Shown piece after piece: positions 1 through 10,400 of a stretch of DNA of 52,440 nt. Position numbers and translations under genes: made by a program. Source of the stretch: Myxococcaceae bacterium. GTDB taxonomy: Bacteria > Myxococcota_A > Polyangia > Polyangiales > Ga0077539. The stretch's first letter is position 1, and each line of letters begins with the position of its first letter. The stretch lies in NCBI GenBank assembly GCA_004297725.1, contig SCUS01000004.1, forward strand, positions 1 to 52,440, in the 5' to 3' direction. The notes under the pieces were generated by a model that worked only from the letters and a program-made list of their open reading frames with translations, searched no databases and was not told the origin of the DNA.

Positions 1-1
1 G

Positions 2-115
2 CAGAACTACCTGACGCGTCGGCGTCGTACCGGAGACCTGGCACCGGCGCCCCATGGTGGCGGTCCGCCACGCCTCTTGAAGCGCGACCAGGAGCGCGTG
101 CTGCTGGCCCTGCAG
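2..115 (+). pseudogene. IS630-type transposase helix-turn-helix fragment
   Basis: The frame beginning at base 2 reads LTRRRRTGDLAP, then a Gly/Pro-rich linker and LLKRDQERVLLALQ. This is the pattern of the N-terminal helix-turn-helix region of IS630-family transposases (recognition helix, RRRRTG, basic linker). The frame is lost after about base 115, and nothing resembling the DDE catalytic domain follows. It is cut by the window edge on the left. Family assignment rests on motif memory only. Confidence 0.45.
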
Positions 116-117
116 CG

Positions 118-285
118 TTTACCGCGCAGGAGGCCGCCGCGGCGACCCCGCGCCTGGTGCCCATCTCTGTGGAGGTCGAGCCCGCCTGCGAGGTGGTGTT
201 CCCCGACGGTCGCCGACTGCGCTTCCCAGCCACCCTGCCCGCAGCCAGGTTCCGCGCCTGGGTCGGCGCGTTGGGGGCGTCGTGA
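118..285 (+). pseudogene. IS66-type TnpA C-terminal fragment
   Basis: Codons from 118 to the TGA at 283-285 give a peptide containing LVPISVEVEPACEVVFPDG, then RRLRFPATLPAARFRAWVGAL. This matches the C-terminal half of IS66 TnpA proteins (a V-P-x-x-V-E-V segment, then a G-R-R-x-R-x-P motif and a terminal L-V-x-x-L helix). The overlapping GTGATCCTGCTGCCC at 282 looks like the usual TnpB start (M-I-L-L-P), but similarity is lost within a few codons. The fragment directly abuts the IS630 remnant, so two element types have been juxtaposed by deletion or nested insertion. Confidence 0.5.
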
Positions 286-439
286 TCCTGCTGCCCCACA
301 TCACTGCCCTCCATCAGGCTCTGGCACTCGGAACATCGACGAGGGGATGTGGGGTCACTCATCGGTCGGCCATACCAAACCGTGTAAGGCCCTAGCGGTC
401 CTTCCGGGAATGGGCGTCCACACGCCGGGAAACGCAGCC

Positions 440-660
440 CGCTCGGGAAGTCCGCGACCTCGACGTCCAGAGCACCGAGCGCGAGGTGGCCTCGGGCACG
501 GAGCACCTCCAGTACCAGGAGGTCTTCGACTTCGCGCTCTACCCGCTGCTGGTCACCCGCTGCTGTTCACCGCCCGAGGCGCGGTGATCCGCGTGGCGAA
601 CCTCGCGGCGCTGCAACTGCTCTCGAGGGAGGTCCGCGATCGGTCGGCTGCACCACGGCG
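440..660 (+). pseudogene. Frameshifted PAS-domain fragment
   Basis: One frame reads HLQYQEVFDFALYPLLVT and an adjacent frame continues LLFTARGAVIRVANLAALQL. Joined, this resembles the core of a PAS domain (D-x-A-L-x-P-L-L-V-T ... G-x-I-x-x-A-N-x-A-A-x-x-L-L). The frame change lies near 555. No start, stop or flanking kinase domain is recognisable. It sits directly upstream of an intact PAS-receiver gene and may be a relic of a neighbouring sensor. The rest of 286-868 shows no supportable gene. Confidence 0.35.
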
Positions 661-868
661 GCTGGGTCGTGGGTGGGGCCAACCACAAGCGCCCCGCGCC
701 ACGAGCAGTACGGGAGAATCGTCGCGGTCACTCGGGGCACTGGTGGGTGGGGAGACGCTGTTCATCATTCGGCCATTCCAGGCCGAGAGATGCCAGGAGC
801 GGCGCTCGGAGGTCGTCGGCCCCGGGGCCCAGCGGACGTTCCACTCGGCGTGGTAGCGTGCTGTCGCC

Positions 869-1630
869 ATGGGTGGACACGACCTGGACAGGCTCCGAGC
901 CTCCGACGTCTTCTTCGCGCTCGCCGACGAGTTGCTGGTGGTGGCGGGCTTCGACGGACGCTTCCAGCGCCTGAACCCGGCCTGGACGGAAGCGCTGGGC
1001 TGGACGACGGAAGAACTCTGCTCGGAGCCCTGGCTGTCGTTCGTGCACCCCGACGACCTGGAGGCCACCGTGGCCGCGGGCGACACCCTCCAGGGCGGGG
1101 CGACGCTGACCCACTTCTCCAACCGGTACCGGTGCCGGGATGGCGCCTACCGGCGGCTGGAGTGGCAGTGCGTGCCCTCGGTGCCGCGGCAGCTCATCTA
1201 CGGCGTCGTCCGCCTCGTGCCCGAGCCGCCCGCGGTCCCAGTCTCCGTGCCGGGGGGCCCAGGTGGGTCCCGGACGCGGGTGCTCATCGTCGACGACCAG
1301 TCCGCCGTCGCCCTGACGATGGGTCGGGTCCTGCGGCACCACGACGTCACGGCCGTCGCGCACGGCCCCGAGGCCCTCGCGCTGCTGGCGGCGGGGAGGA
1401 CCTTCGACGTGATCCTGTCGGACCTGAGCTCCCCCGTGATGCCCGGCCCCGCGTTCTACGCCGCGCTCGTGCGCCACTTCCCGGAGGCGGCCGCGCGGCT
1501 CGCCTTCGTGACCGGCGGGGCTCACACGCCTGAGGCGCAGGCGTTCCTCTCGGCCGCGCCCCACCCGTGCCTGGAGAAGCCTTTCCACCCCGAGCAGCTC
1601 TGCGCCCTCGTCGAGGCCGTCTCGCAGTAG
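869..1630 (+). CDS. PAS domain - receiver domain signalling protein
   Basis: A 253-residue soluble protein. Residues about 12-115 form a PAS sensor domain (hydrophobic core FFALADELLVV, then GRFQRLNPAWTEALGW and FVHPDDLEATV). Residues about 136-253 form a CheY-like receiver with the acidic pair D142/D143, phospho-acceptor D185, T215 and conserved K237. There is no kinase or DNA-binding output domain, so it probably relays phosphate or acts by protein contact. The obvious partner is the receiver-kinase encoded 165 bp downstream on the same strand. No clear ribosome-binding site precedes the ATG at 869. The PAS ligand is unknown. Confidence 0.85.
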   Translation: MGGHDLDRLRASDVFFALADELLVVAGFDGRFQRLNPAWTEALGWTTEELCSEPWLSFVHPDDLEATVAAGDTLQGGATLTHFSNRYRCRDGAYRRLEWQCVPSVPRQLIYGVVRLVPEPPAVPVSVPGGPGGSRTRVLIVDDQSAVALTMGRVLRHHDVTAVAHGPEALALLAAGRTFDVILSDLSSPVMPGPAFYAALVRHFPEAAARLAFVTGGAHTPEAQAFLSAAPHPCLEKPFHPEQLCALVEAVSQ

Positions 1631-1795
1631 CGCCGCACGCAGGGCCCGGTGCCGGCCCGGTCCGCGCGCTCGGGCCACACCGACAAGCGCCGACCGCTCC
1701 CCACAACCGCGCTGGGAGTGAGAGGAATCGACCGTCGTCCCCACGCCCCTGCCCTGTGGATCGCGCGGTGCGGAGCGCAGATTGGCGCTCAGACG

Positions 1796-2935
1796 ATGGA
1801 TGTTCCCATGAGGACGACCGGCCGACGCATCCTTCTCATCGACGACCAGCCGCGGAACCTTCTGGCGCTCTGCGCGCTCCTCGAACCGCTCGGCCACGAA
1901 CTTCTCCGCGCGACGAACGGGCGCGAGGCCCTGGCGATCTTCGAGCGCGAGCGCCCGGACCTGGTGCTGCTCGACCTCGTGATGCCCGGCTTCGGCGGCC
2001 TGGACGTCCTGGCCGGCATCCGCGCCTGCCCCGTGGGTGGGGAGGTCCCAGTGGTCCTGGTGACGGCCCACTCCGATCGGGAGCGTCGGCTGGAAGGGCT
2101 TCGGGCTGGGGCCGACGACTTCCTGGAGAAGCCCATCGACGAGGCCATCCTCTTGACCCGCGTACGCACGCTCCTCGCGCTCAAGGCGTCGCGCGACGAG
2201 CTCAAGGTCCAGGTGGCCGAGCTGAAGGCGGCGCAGCGCGCGCAGCGCGAGCTCACCGACTTCATCGTCCACGACCTGCGCAACCCGCTGTCGGTCGTGG
2301 TGGGCAACGTCGGGTATGCCGCGGGAGGCCTCCTGCCGTCGCAGTCCGACCTCAAGGAGGCGCTCGACGACGCCTCCACGGCGGCCTACCGCCTTCATCA
2401 CATGATCGGCGACCTGCTGGCCATCTCGCGCCTGGAGTCGGCGACCTTCCCGCTCCGCTTGGAGCGGGTCGAGGTGGCGGCCTTCCTGCGGACGGTTGCC
2501 CAGTCCTACGCGGCCCCGCTCGCCGAGCGAGGGCTGACGCTCGTGCCGCCCGCCGACCTGCCTGTGGAGGTCGACGCGGACCGCGAGCTGTTGCGGCGCG
2601 TGGTGGAGAACCTGCTGGACAACGCCCTGCGCTACACCCCGCGGGCGGGGCGCATCCGGCTGGACCTGCGCCTGGCCCGGGGGGCGGAGATCCTGGTCTG
2701 CAACGACGGCAAGCCGATCCCGCCCGCCGACGCCGACACCATCTTCGAGAAGTTCCGACGCGGCCGCGGCGAGGCGGGCGGTCTGGGCAACGCCGGCCTG
2801 GGCCTGTACTTCTGCAAGCGCGCGCTGGAGGCGCAGGGCGGGAACATCCGCGTCGTCCAGACGGCAAACTGGCCGATCTCCTTCGCAGTCCATCTGCCCT
2901 TGCACGCCGACACCCCGCGTCCCGTTCCGAACTGA
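1796..2935 (+). CDS. Hybrid receiver-histidine kinase
   Basis: A 379-residue cytoplasmic protein with no membrane segment. An N-terminal receiver (residues about 11-128; acidic pair D16/D17, phospho-acceptor D60, K112 in EKP) is joined by a helical linker to a HisKA dimerisation domain with phospho-site H159 (FIVHDLRNPLS). An HATPase domain follows (N-box LLDNALRYTP near 273, NDGKPIPP near 303, IFEKFRRG near 317, G2 box GLGNAGLGLYFCKRALE near 329). Receiver-first order is typical of phosphorelay kinases activated by another kinase, fitting a link with the PAS-receiver gene upstream. An alternative start is the ATG at 1808. The reading frame ends exactly where the transposase relic on the other strand begins. 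Confidence 0.9.
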   Translation: MDVPMRTTGRRILLIDDQPRNLLALCALLEPLGHELLRATNGREALAIFERERPDLVLLDLVMPGFGGLDVLAGIRACPVGGEVPVVLVTAHSDRERRLEGLRAGADDFLEKPIDEAILLTRVRTLLALKASRDELKVQVAELKAAQRAQRELTDFIVHDLRNPLSVVVGNVGYAAGGLLPSQSDLKEALDDASTAAYRLHHMIGDLLAISRLESATFPLRLERVEVAAFLRTVAQSYAAPLAERGLTLVPPADLPVEVDADRELLRRVVENLLDNALRYTPRAGRIRLDLRLARGAEILVCNDGKPIPPADADTIFEKFRRGRGEAGGLGNAGLGLYFCKRALEAQGGNIRVVQTANWPISFAVHLPLHADTPRPVPN

Positions 2936-3417
2936 CCGTCTGCCAAGGCGCCGCGGAGGCCCGACTTGGGCCAGCGGCGGAAGGCGCCGGCGCGCCGCAC
3001 TCGTTGCCAGTAGTGCCGACTGGCCCGGTCCGCGCGCAGCCCCGTGGTGTCGAGCACGACGGCCGTGCCGCGCGTGTTGGGCGGAGCGATCACGCCGAGG
3101 CTTCGCGCGAGCAGGTCGGTTCGGTCGAGCGGGCGGCCCAGGGCGACTCGGTCCAGCGCGTGCTGCGCCCGGCACAGGGTGGTGTGGTCCGGGGCCCGGT
3201 CGGTCAGGCCGAGCGCACGTCGCAGCTCGCGGAACTCGGACAGGAGCTGCTCGAACCCGCGGTAGTCCAGGCGCAGGAAACGCTGCACCAGCAGGCATGA
3301 CACCAGCTGGGGCCAGGTGAAGTCGTGGCGCGAGTACGTGCTCCGGTAGCGCGGCAGTTCACGCGTCGTGATCGCGAGGGCGATCCGGGTGACCCGAAGG
3401 ACCGACTTGCTCAGCAT
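2936..3417 (-). pseudogene. C-terminally truncated IS4/IS5-like transposase
   Basis: Reading leftward from ATG 3417 the protein begins MLSKSVLRVTRIALAI, with FLRLDYRGFEQLL and a DHTTLCRAQ helix-turn-helix-like region. The first catalytic Asp is then visible in VVLDTTGL, followed by ASRHYWQR. An AGGAGG ribosome-binding site (3424-3429) lies 6 nt upstream, fixing the start. Similarity stops near 2940; the second Asp and the Glu of the DDE triad are missing, so the protein cannot transpose. The open frame continues further left only as antisense of the histidine kinase gene. Subfamily is uncertain. Confidence 0.7.
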
Positions 3418-4428
3418 GGCGAACCTCCTGCGGAGACGGATAAATCCGGTCGTCGAGGGTCGCAACAGAGCAACATGAACTCGTTATCAGACGACGTGAT
3501 CTCTCAACTCGATTATCGCCTTGGAGATATGATATGCCAGTCCGGCCCCGCAGTTGCGCACAAGTCCGGTGAGCCTGGATCCGCGGGGCAGTTGCTATAG
3601 CGGCCCAAGGTGAGCGATTCGCGATTCGCGATTCGCGATTCGCGCCGAGCGGCCCGGCAGCATGGCGAACGAGCACATGAAGGGGCCACGTCGCTCGCGC
3701 CGCCACATGCGCGCCTGCGACCGCTGAAAGAGGAGTTGATTCCGAGGCTCATGACATCGGCTCCATGACGTGACTGAAGAGGATGCTCCCGCCACGACGT
3801 CGACAGCCTCAACTCACTGCACCCGGTGCGGGCCTTCTGGCCTACCACGTTTGGCCACATCACCCGGCCCGACCGGTCGTCAACTTTCTGTCGCGAACGG
3901 AGTCGGAAAGGTGACGAGCGTGTCAGATCTCTGTCAGCACATCTTCAGGCGAATCCGCGCACTGAGTGCTTGACGCCCGTGGGATTCCATAGGACAAGAG
4001 GATGATCGCGGCCAGTGACGTAGTGCTGGTCAGCCACATGAGGAATGAAAACTCGCCACGAGTTTGGTTCCCAAGAACGTCGGTCTCTGTTGCAGGGACG
4101 ACATAGGCGTTGATTGTGCCGGGCAGGTCGCCCACCCAGTAGGTGGGGCGCCTTGAGTCTTCCCGCAGACGCCACTGCCTCACGCATCGAAGTCTTGGCG
4201 TGTGAATTATTCGCTCGCGTGGCGTGCTTGCTGACCCAGCCGTCTTCTCAAATTGGCTCGGCATCCGTCACGTCGGTCCGGTCCCTGGTCAATCTTGATG
4301 GCGCTGCAATCCGGCGCGGCCATCTCGCTTCGCGCAGTCCAGTAATCGTCTCATCTGTGAGCCTCGCTCATCGGCAATGGCTCAGGCACTTTGCACTCCG
4401 TTCATGCGCCTCGGGCGTGAGGACCTCC
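3418..4428. other. Gene-poor 1 kb spacer before the RHS gene
   Basis: This stretch has lower GC and weaker codon bias than its surroundings. It contains the heptamer repeat at 3614-3644. A weak leftward open frame at about 3923-4264 has a hydrophobic stretch (FLMWLTSTTSLAAIILLSYG) but no recognisable family or ribosome-binding site; it could be a relic membrane protein. No convincing promoter or terminator could be singled out. The RHS gene's own promoter is presumably somewhere in 3900-4410. Confidence 0.5.
3614..3644. repeat. Tandem heptamer repeat (GCGATTC)n
   Basis: Four perfect head-to-tail copies of GCGATTC (3614-3641) followed by GCG. Each unit contains a TTCGCGA-like core close to a palindrome. 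A shorter two-unit version of the same repeat lies at 38997-39012, 35 kb away and also intergenic. Too short and without spacers to be CRISPR. Confidence 0.85.
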
Positions 4429-7400
4429 ATGCGTCATTCCTCTCGGTCTCCGGTCGATCGCTTCCCGGCTGTCACCCCGAACCCCAGAGACCGTGTCGTC
4501 GGTCGCCAGGGTGCTATCGGCGCCGCGGTGGTCGCTCTGATGGCCTGTTCTCCGCTTGGGGACGCAGCCCGCGCGGTGCCGCTGGACGCCGCCTCGCAGG
4601 AGCCGGTCGTGGCACCTCGGCGGTCGCCCGTGGCGGTCGGAGGGCCGGTCGCGGCGCGGCTCGTGCCGGCCGACGTTCGCGTTGAGGGGGACGCAGTCGG
4701 CGAAGCCTGGGCACCCTTCGATGGCGATCCCGCGAGTGCGCTGGAAACACGCGGGGAGGCAGTCACGCTGCGGGTGCATTTCGCGACCTCGCAACGCGTC
4801 GAAGCCGTCGCCGTCTTCGGCCCCGCGGCCGGCACGCTCTCGATCTCGCGTGAGGTCGACGGCCGGGAGATCGCCGTCCCTGGGGCGACCGGGATCTCGG
4901 TGCGCAGTCAGGGCTGGGCGCGGCTGGCGTTCAGCGCGCCAGTCGATGCGGAGACGTTGCGGGTGCGATGGAACCCGGCGAGCCCAGGCGCGCGGCTGGC
5001 CGAGGTCGAACTCTGGGGCGCGGGACCGCACCGGGTGGTGGTGCCGCAGGGGGCCGTCGCCGATCGCCTCTTGCAGGGGGAACACGACGTCGGGATCGAG
5101 TTCCAAGGCACGCCCGAGCAGGTGTCGGTGACGAAGGCCGAGGAGCGGCGTCCCCAGGCCGGCGCGCTCTCGGTGACGCTGGACGGCGAGCCGCGCGCCT
5201 GGACCCGGGCCTTCCTGGTGTACGAACTGCGGGGGCTATCGCACTGGACGGCCGCGCGACGCGCAATCAACGGCCTCCCGATCGAGGGGGGCCACGAGCC
5301 GGTGTCGGGGGTCGACGGCGGACTTCAGGTCGAGGAGATCGACCCCTCCTGGCTGAGGCGTGGAGTAAATACCGTCCGCTTCCTCTCGGTGGACGACCGT
5401 GACCCCGTCGGTTACCGGGTGCGGGCGCTGCGCGTCGTCGGCGTCGTCGCCGACCCGCTCGTGTCGGCGGACGCGTCGGAGTCGGCCCGTGCGCTTTCGG
5501 ACGGCAACCTCGCGACGTCGCTCGGTCGCGTGCAGCCCGACGGCGACCCGACCTGGGATTTTGCGGCGCCCACTGTTGTGCACGAGGTCGACCTTTTCGT
5601 CACCCGCGCCTGGACGGGCACTGCGGACATGTTGCTGACCCGCGACGGCCGCGTCGAGCGGCGGGCGCTCGCCGTTCGGGCCCTCCCGGCCGGCTGGCAC
5701 CGCGTACGTCTGGAGCCACCGGCCCCTCCCGCCACGCGTGCGAGCCTCGTGCTGCGCGCGGTCGGCGAGCAGCCGGGACAGGTCGCGGAGGCTGATCTGG
5801 CGACCAGCGCCGAGGCCGATTCGGAGGGACCTCGCCTCGTAGTGACCTGGCCCGTCCACGGCGAGTGCACCGGTGACCGGGCCCTCGTGCGCGGGTTCGT
5901 CGAGGGCGTTGTTGGGGGCGCAGGGCCACAGACGCCTATCGCACTCACGGCGGACGGCGCCGCCGTCGGAGCGACGCGAGAGAATGGCTCCTTCGAGTTC
6001 GAGATTGCGGCAGGTAGAGCGCGGACCTTGCGCCTGGAGGCTGTGCTGCCGTCGGGCGAACGACTGGCGACGGCCGTCACGCTGGACGCCTGCGCCCCGG
6101 CGCCCCGCGCTCCCACCCAGAGTGGGACGCACGCGCTCGTCGAGGACGTCGGGGCCCCGTTCGGGCAATGGGTTCGCGCGAACCGCGCGGCTTCGCTGGT
6201 CTACGGCGGTGTGAAGCTCGACATCCCGGCCGGGGCGGTGGAGCGCGACGTTCGCATCACGATCCGACCGCTCACGGCGTCGCAGGTGCCGCGCCTCGAC
6301 GCTGGCATGACGAACGTGGCTCAGGAGGGGAGGGGGGTCCGCCTCGGGCCGCACGGACTCCGCTTCCGCCAACCGCTTCGCCTCACTCTGCCCTACGCGG
6401 CCGGCAACCTGCCACCCGGCACGACCGAGGCGGATGTTGGCGTCTTCTTCTACAACGAAGCTGTGGCACGCTGGCAGACGGTCCCGCGCGTCCGTGGCGA
6501 GCGGGGGGCCCGCGTCGTCGCGAGCAGCGATCACTTCACCGACTTCGTCTCGGCGACCCTGGCGGCGCCCGAGACGCCGCAGGCGACGTCGTTCAACCCG
6601 AACGCGATGCGCAACCTCGACCCGGGGGATCCCGCATCGGGCGTCACTACGATCGCAGCACCGGAAGCCAGCTCGTCCGGTGCGGCGGCATTGCAGTACC
6701 CGATGGAGGTGCCTCCGGGGCGCCACGGGATGCAACCCGAGCTCGCGCTCACATACAGCAGCGAGCACCCCAACGGCTGGCTCGGCGTCGGATGGAACCT
6801 CGAGGCCTCGGCGATCGAAATCGACACGCGCTTCGGGGTACCGCGATACGACGGAGTCTCCGATCGCTACAGCCTTCAAGGCGCCGCGCTCGTGCCGTCC
6901 ACTCCCGACGGGTCCGGCTGCTTGCTCTTCCAACGTCGCATCGAGGGCTCGTTCGAGCGGATCCGGCGCTGCGGCGCCGGACCGACCGACTACGTCTGGT
7001 CGGTGACGGACCAGAACGGCACGGTCTCGACCTATGGACACGGACCGGAGGGGCGACTCCAAGACCCCCTCAACGGCAACATCTTTCGCTGGATGCTCCA
7101 GGACGTGACCGATACGTTCGGAAATCGAATCACCTACACCTACGCCACCGATTCGGGCTTCATGGAGGGGCCCGCGGCCTCCCCGGGCACGCCGGGCGAG
7201 CGCTGGGACCAGCTGTACCTCCAGCAGATCCAGTACACGTCCCACGTGATGGGCAGCACGGAGGACATGCCCGCCCACTACTTCATCAAATTCGAGTCCT
7301 CGGAGGGCCGCGGGGACATCATCAGCAGCGCCCGCTCAGGCTTCGACGTCCGTACCCGTCGCCGACTCGACGCGGTGCACGTCTACGAGGGGGGAGCGAT

Positions 7401-10400
7401 CGTCCGCTCGTACCTGCTCCGGTATGTCGAAGGGGACTTCGGCAAGAGCCTCCTCGCGGGCGTCCAACTGGTGGGTGCCGGTGGCGCGGGGGTGCTTCAT
7501 GAGCACCGGTTCGACTACCATCGGGCGCCGCGCGACAGCGAGGACCACTACCGCTTCGGCGACCCGTCCAGCCCCTGGGCGACGGGGCTCGACGGCGATG
7601 ACCGGGTGGAGTCGAATGCGACCGAGGGCGGAGGGTTCAACGCATTCGTTGGCGTGGGACCTTCCTTCTGCGACCCTCACGCCGGTGGCGGCGCCCACGT
7701 CTCCGCCTCGGGCACGACCTCGAGGCACACGCTGGCCGACGTGAACGGCGACGGCTTGCCGGACCTCGTCTCGCCGGGCGGCCGCATCCGGCTGGGCCGG
7801 CTGACGGGCACCGGAGGCGCCTTCGACGACAGCACGGCAGCCCAGAGCCCGAGCAGCCTCTCGCAGTCGGACGAACTGACGGTCGACGCGACGTTTGCGG
7901 CGCATACCTGGTCGGAGGCCGCCGGGATCGGGACAGACTTCTCGTGGACCTGGAACTCGCAGACGCGGATGTTCACCGACGTGGACGGTGACGGCCGAGT
8001 CGACCTGATTCGAGGCCCGGTCACGGCCAGTGTCCCGGGAGCGACCGCCGAGGCGCTGGACGTCTACCTCAACCCCTTCGCACAGGCGCGTAACGCGTTC
8101 GGCTACGGTTCGACCCTCGAGCCGGACTATCAGCTCGGAGGGTTCGTGCCGGTCCCGCGCCAGGTGCAGGTGCAGGGGGCGGTTGCCGATCGCATCCGCG
8201 CACTGTTCCACCCGGTCGACAACGTCGTGCGATGGATCGCGCCGGTCGGGGGGACGATCGTGATCCGGGGCCATGTCAAGCGCCTGGGGCCCGTCGGCGA
8301 CGAGGTCGAGGGCGAGGACGGCGTGCGCGCCCGCATCTACCACGCGACCGGCGGGTGGCCGGTCGGGACGACGACGACCGCGATCTGGGACTACACGGCG
8401 GACGTCGGCGTGACCGTCCCCTGTGTGCCCGGGCCGGACGGCGGGTCCGTGCCCAGTGGGGCGTGCGGTACGGGACTCACGGTGCTGAACGTCGCTCGCG
8501 GGGACCGCTTCTACTTCCGGCTGAGCGGGCTCGAGGACCCGCGGGGAGACACGACCGAGTGGGACCCGGAGATCGAGTTCATTGAGGTCGACCCGGCGTC
8601 GCTTGAGTGCGATCCGCAGGCTCCCGTGTGCATTCCCACGCCCCTCTCCACGGTACAGACCACCTACCGCCTCTCGACCGACCACCGTCTCGCCGATCCG
8701 GACCTCGCTGGCTGGACGGCCTCCACGACCGGCATTGTCCAGGCTCAGGGGGTGCTCGAGCGGCCCTCGGTCGGCACCGCTGTGACGGTGAAGGTATACC
8801 GACGGGGGCAGTCCTGGAACGGCTCGTCGTCGGCGCCGTCGTGGTACCAGAGCGCCTGGTGGAGTCCGAACCCCGTTGATCTGGGGACGATGATCACCTC
8901 GCACCAGACCGGCGGGACGAGCCACCCGGAGTTCGACCTCCAATTCGTCACCTCGCAGAGCTTCGGCGCCTCCGATCCGATCCATGCAACCGTGAGCCTG
9001 CCGCCCTTCTACGTCGGTCAGGGCGACCAACTGGTGTTTGCTGTCGTCACGGATCCCGACGTCGACCCGGCGGGCATCCGCTTCAACCCGGAGGTGCGTT
9101 ACACCAGCCTCTACTTCCAGGAGGGGTGGCTTTCGGGCCAGTGGACCAACGTTGGCGCCTGCGCGCTGGACGCCGCGACGAACGTTCGCTTCTGTCCGCT
9201 CTCGCCAAGCGTCGACTCGCTCACGCCGGGCGGCGATCCCGTCTCGCGCATCCCGGAGAGCGCTATCGCGCGTCGCGCCTCCCCGGCGATAAGCGAGCGT
9301 GACCCCGTGCTTCGGCGATGGGACGCCTTTGTCGGTGGCTGGCAACGCAGTTCGGACTACCCGTGGGCTCCACCCCCCGTAAACCGCGCGTGGCGTACCT
9401 GGGGCTACGCCGGCTGGAACGGTGACCCTTCGATCACGTTCAGCGAAGCCGAGATGCGGTACCCCGACGAAGGGGAGGTCATCCGTGAGATCCAACGGAT
9501 CGACAATCAGTCGCCGTTCGTCGCGGCGCACCTCTTCCCGATGGTGGAGCAGTGGGCGTGGTCCGCTTCGGGCAGCCCGGGGAGCGACAAGCTCGTCCAG
9601 GGCGTGGAAGGCGATCTCTGGGTCGGCGTCGGCTCGGACAGCTACATCGGGGCGGGCGTGATGCGCCCGGGGCGCATGGGCAACGCCCTGCTGACCGCCG
9701 ACAATCGACTCGTCGCGACAGGGCGCGGCGGCTATCGCTCCTCCAACGCGCCCGGTCTTCGGCAGAGCCGGGGGCGAAACGACGGGCCGAGCTTCACGAT
9801 CCCCGGCATCTCCGGTGCGGACAACGCCGGCGAGTCGAACGGAGAGTTGGAGTTCCTTGACGTCAACGGGGACCGGAGACCCGACTCCGTGCGGGTCGGC
9901 GGCGTGCAGTACCAGCAGGAGGCGGGAGGGGCGCACACGTTCACCGCCGCCAACACGATGTCCTTCGCGTTCGGTTCACTCCGACGCGTCAACACGACCA
10001 CCAGCCGGGGCGGCTTCAGCTTCGGCTCGGCGGCGTCCGTGCTGGCGGGGAACAACTCCGGGGGTGGTCGGCACGAGGAGACCGCGCCCTCGATCCCGTC
10101 GTTCGGCTGGAGCCAGACCACCTCCCAGACCACGATCGACTTCGCAGACATCAACGGCGACGGGTTGCCCGACCACGTCCGGGTCGCCGATATCGGCGGC
10201 GAGGTCGTGGTCGAGTACCAGCTCAACCTCGGCTACCGCCTGGGCGCCGTCTCGCGCATTCCGCTGCCGTCGCTTGGGGGCAACTATCACCCCCTCTCGA
10301 CATCGCTCGGGCGGCAGTCGTCCCGCACCGTCAGCGTGCAGTTCGGCTACGCCGGTGTCGGCGGCGGCCCCGCCCAGACTCTCAACTCCGTGCAATCGCG

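Noticed and set aside
728..3298. A very long leftward open frame (856 codons) across the two signalling genes
   Set aside because: It is the antisense of the PAS-receiver and kinase genes, which have full sets of family motifs. The long frame is low-complexity (Arg/Gly/Pro/Val-rich) and arises from high GC3; only the 2,936-3,417 part on another leftward frame is a real transposase relic.
3614..3644. Heptamer repeat considered as a CRISPR array
   Set aside because: Units are 7 bp, contiguous and without spacers, and there are no cas genes.
3923..4264. Leftward open frame with a hydrophobic segment in the spacer before the RHS gene
   Set aside because: Poor codon bias, no ribosome-binding site and no recognisable family; noted only under the spacer.
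4114..4428. N-terminal extension of the RHS protein by 105 codons
   Set aside because: Those codons lack GC3 bias and place the signal peptide internally; the ATG at 4,429 has a ribosome-binding site and starts directly before the signal/lipobox.
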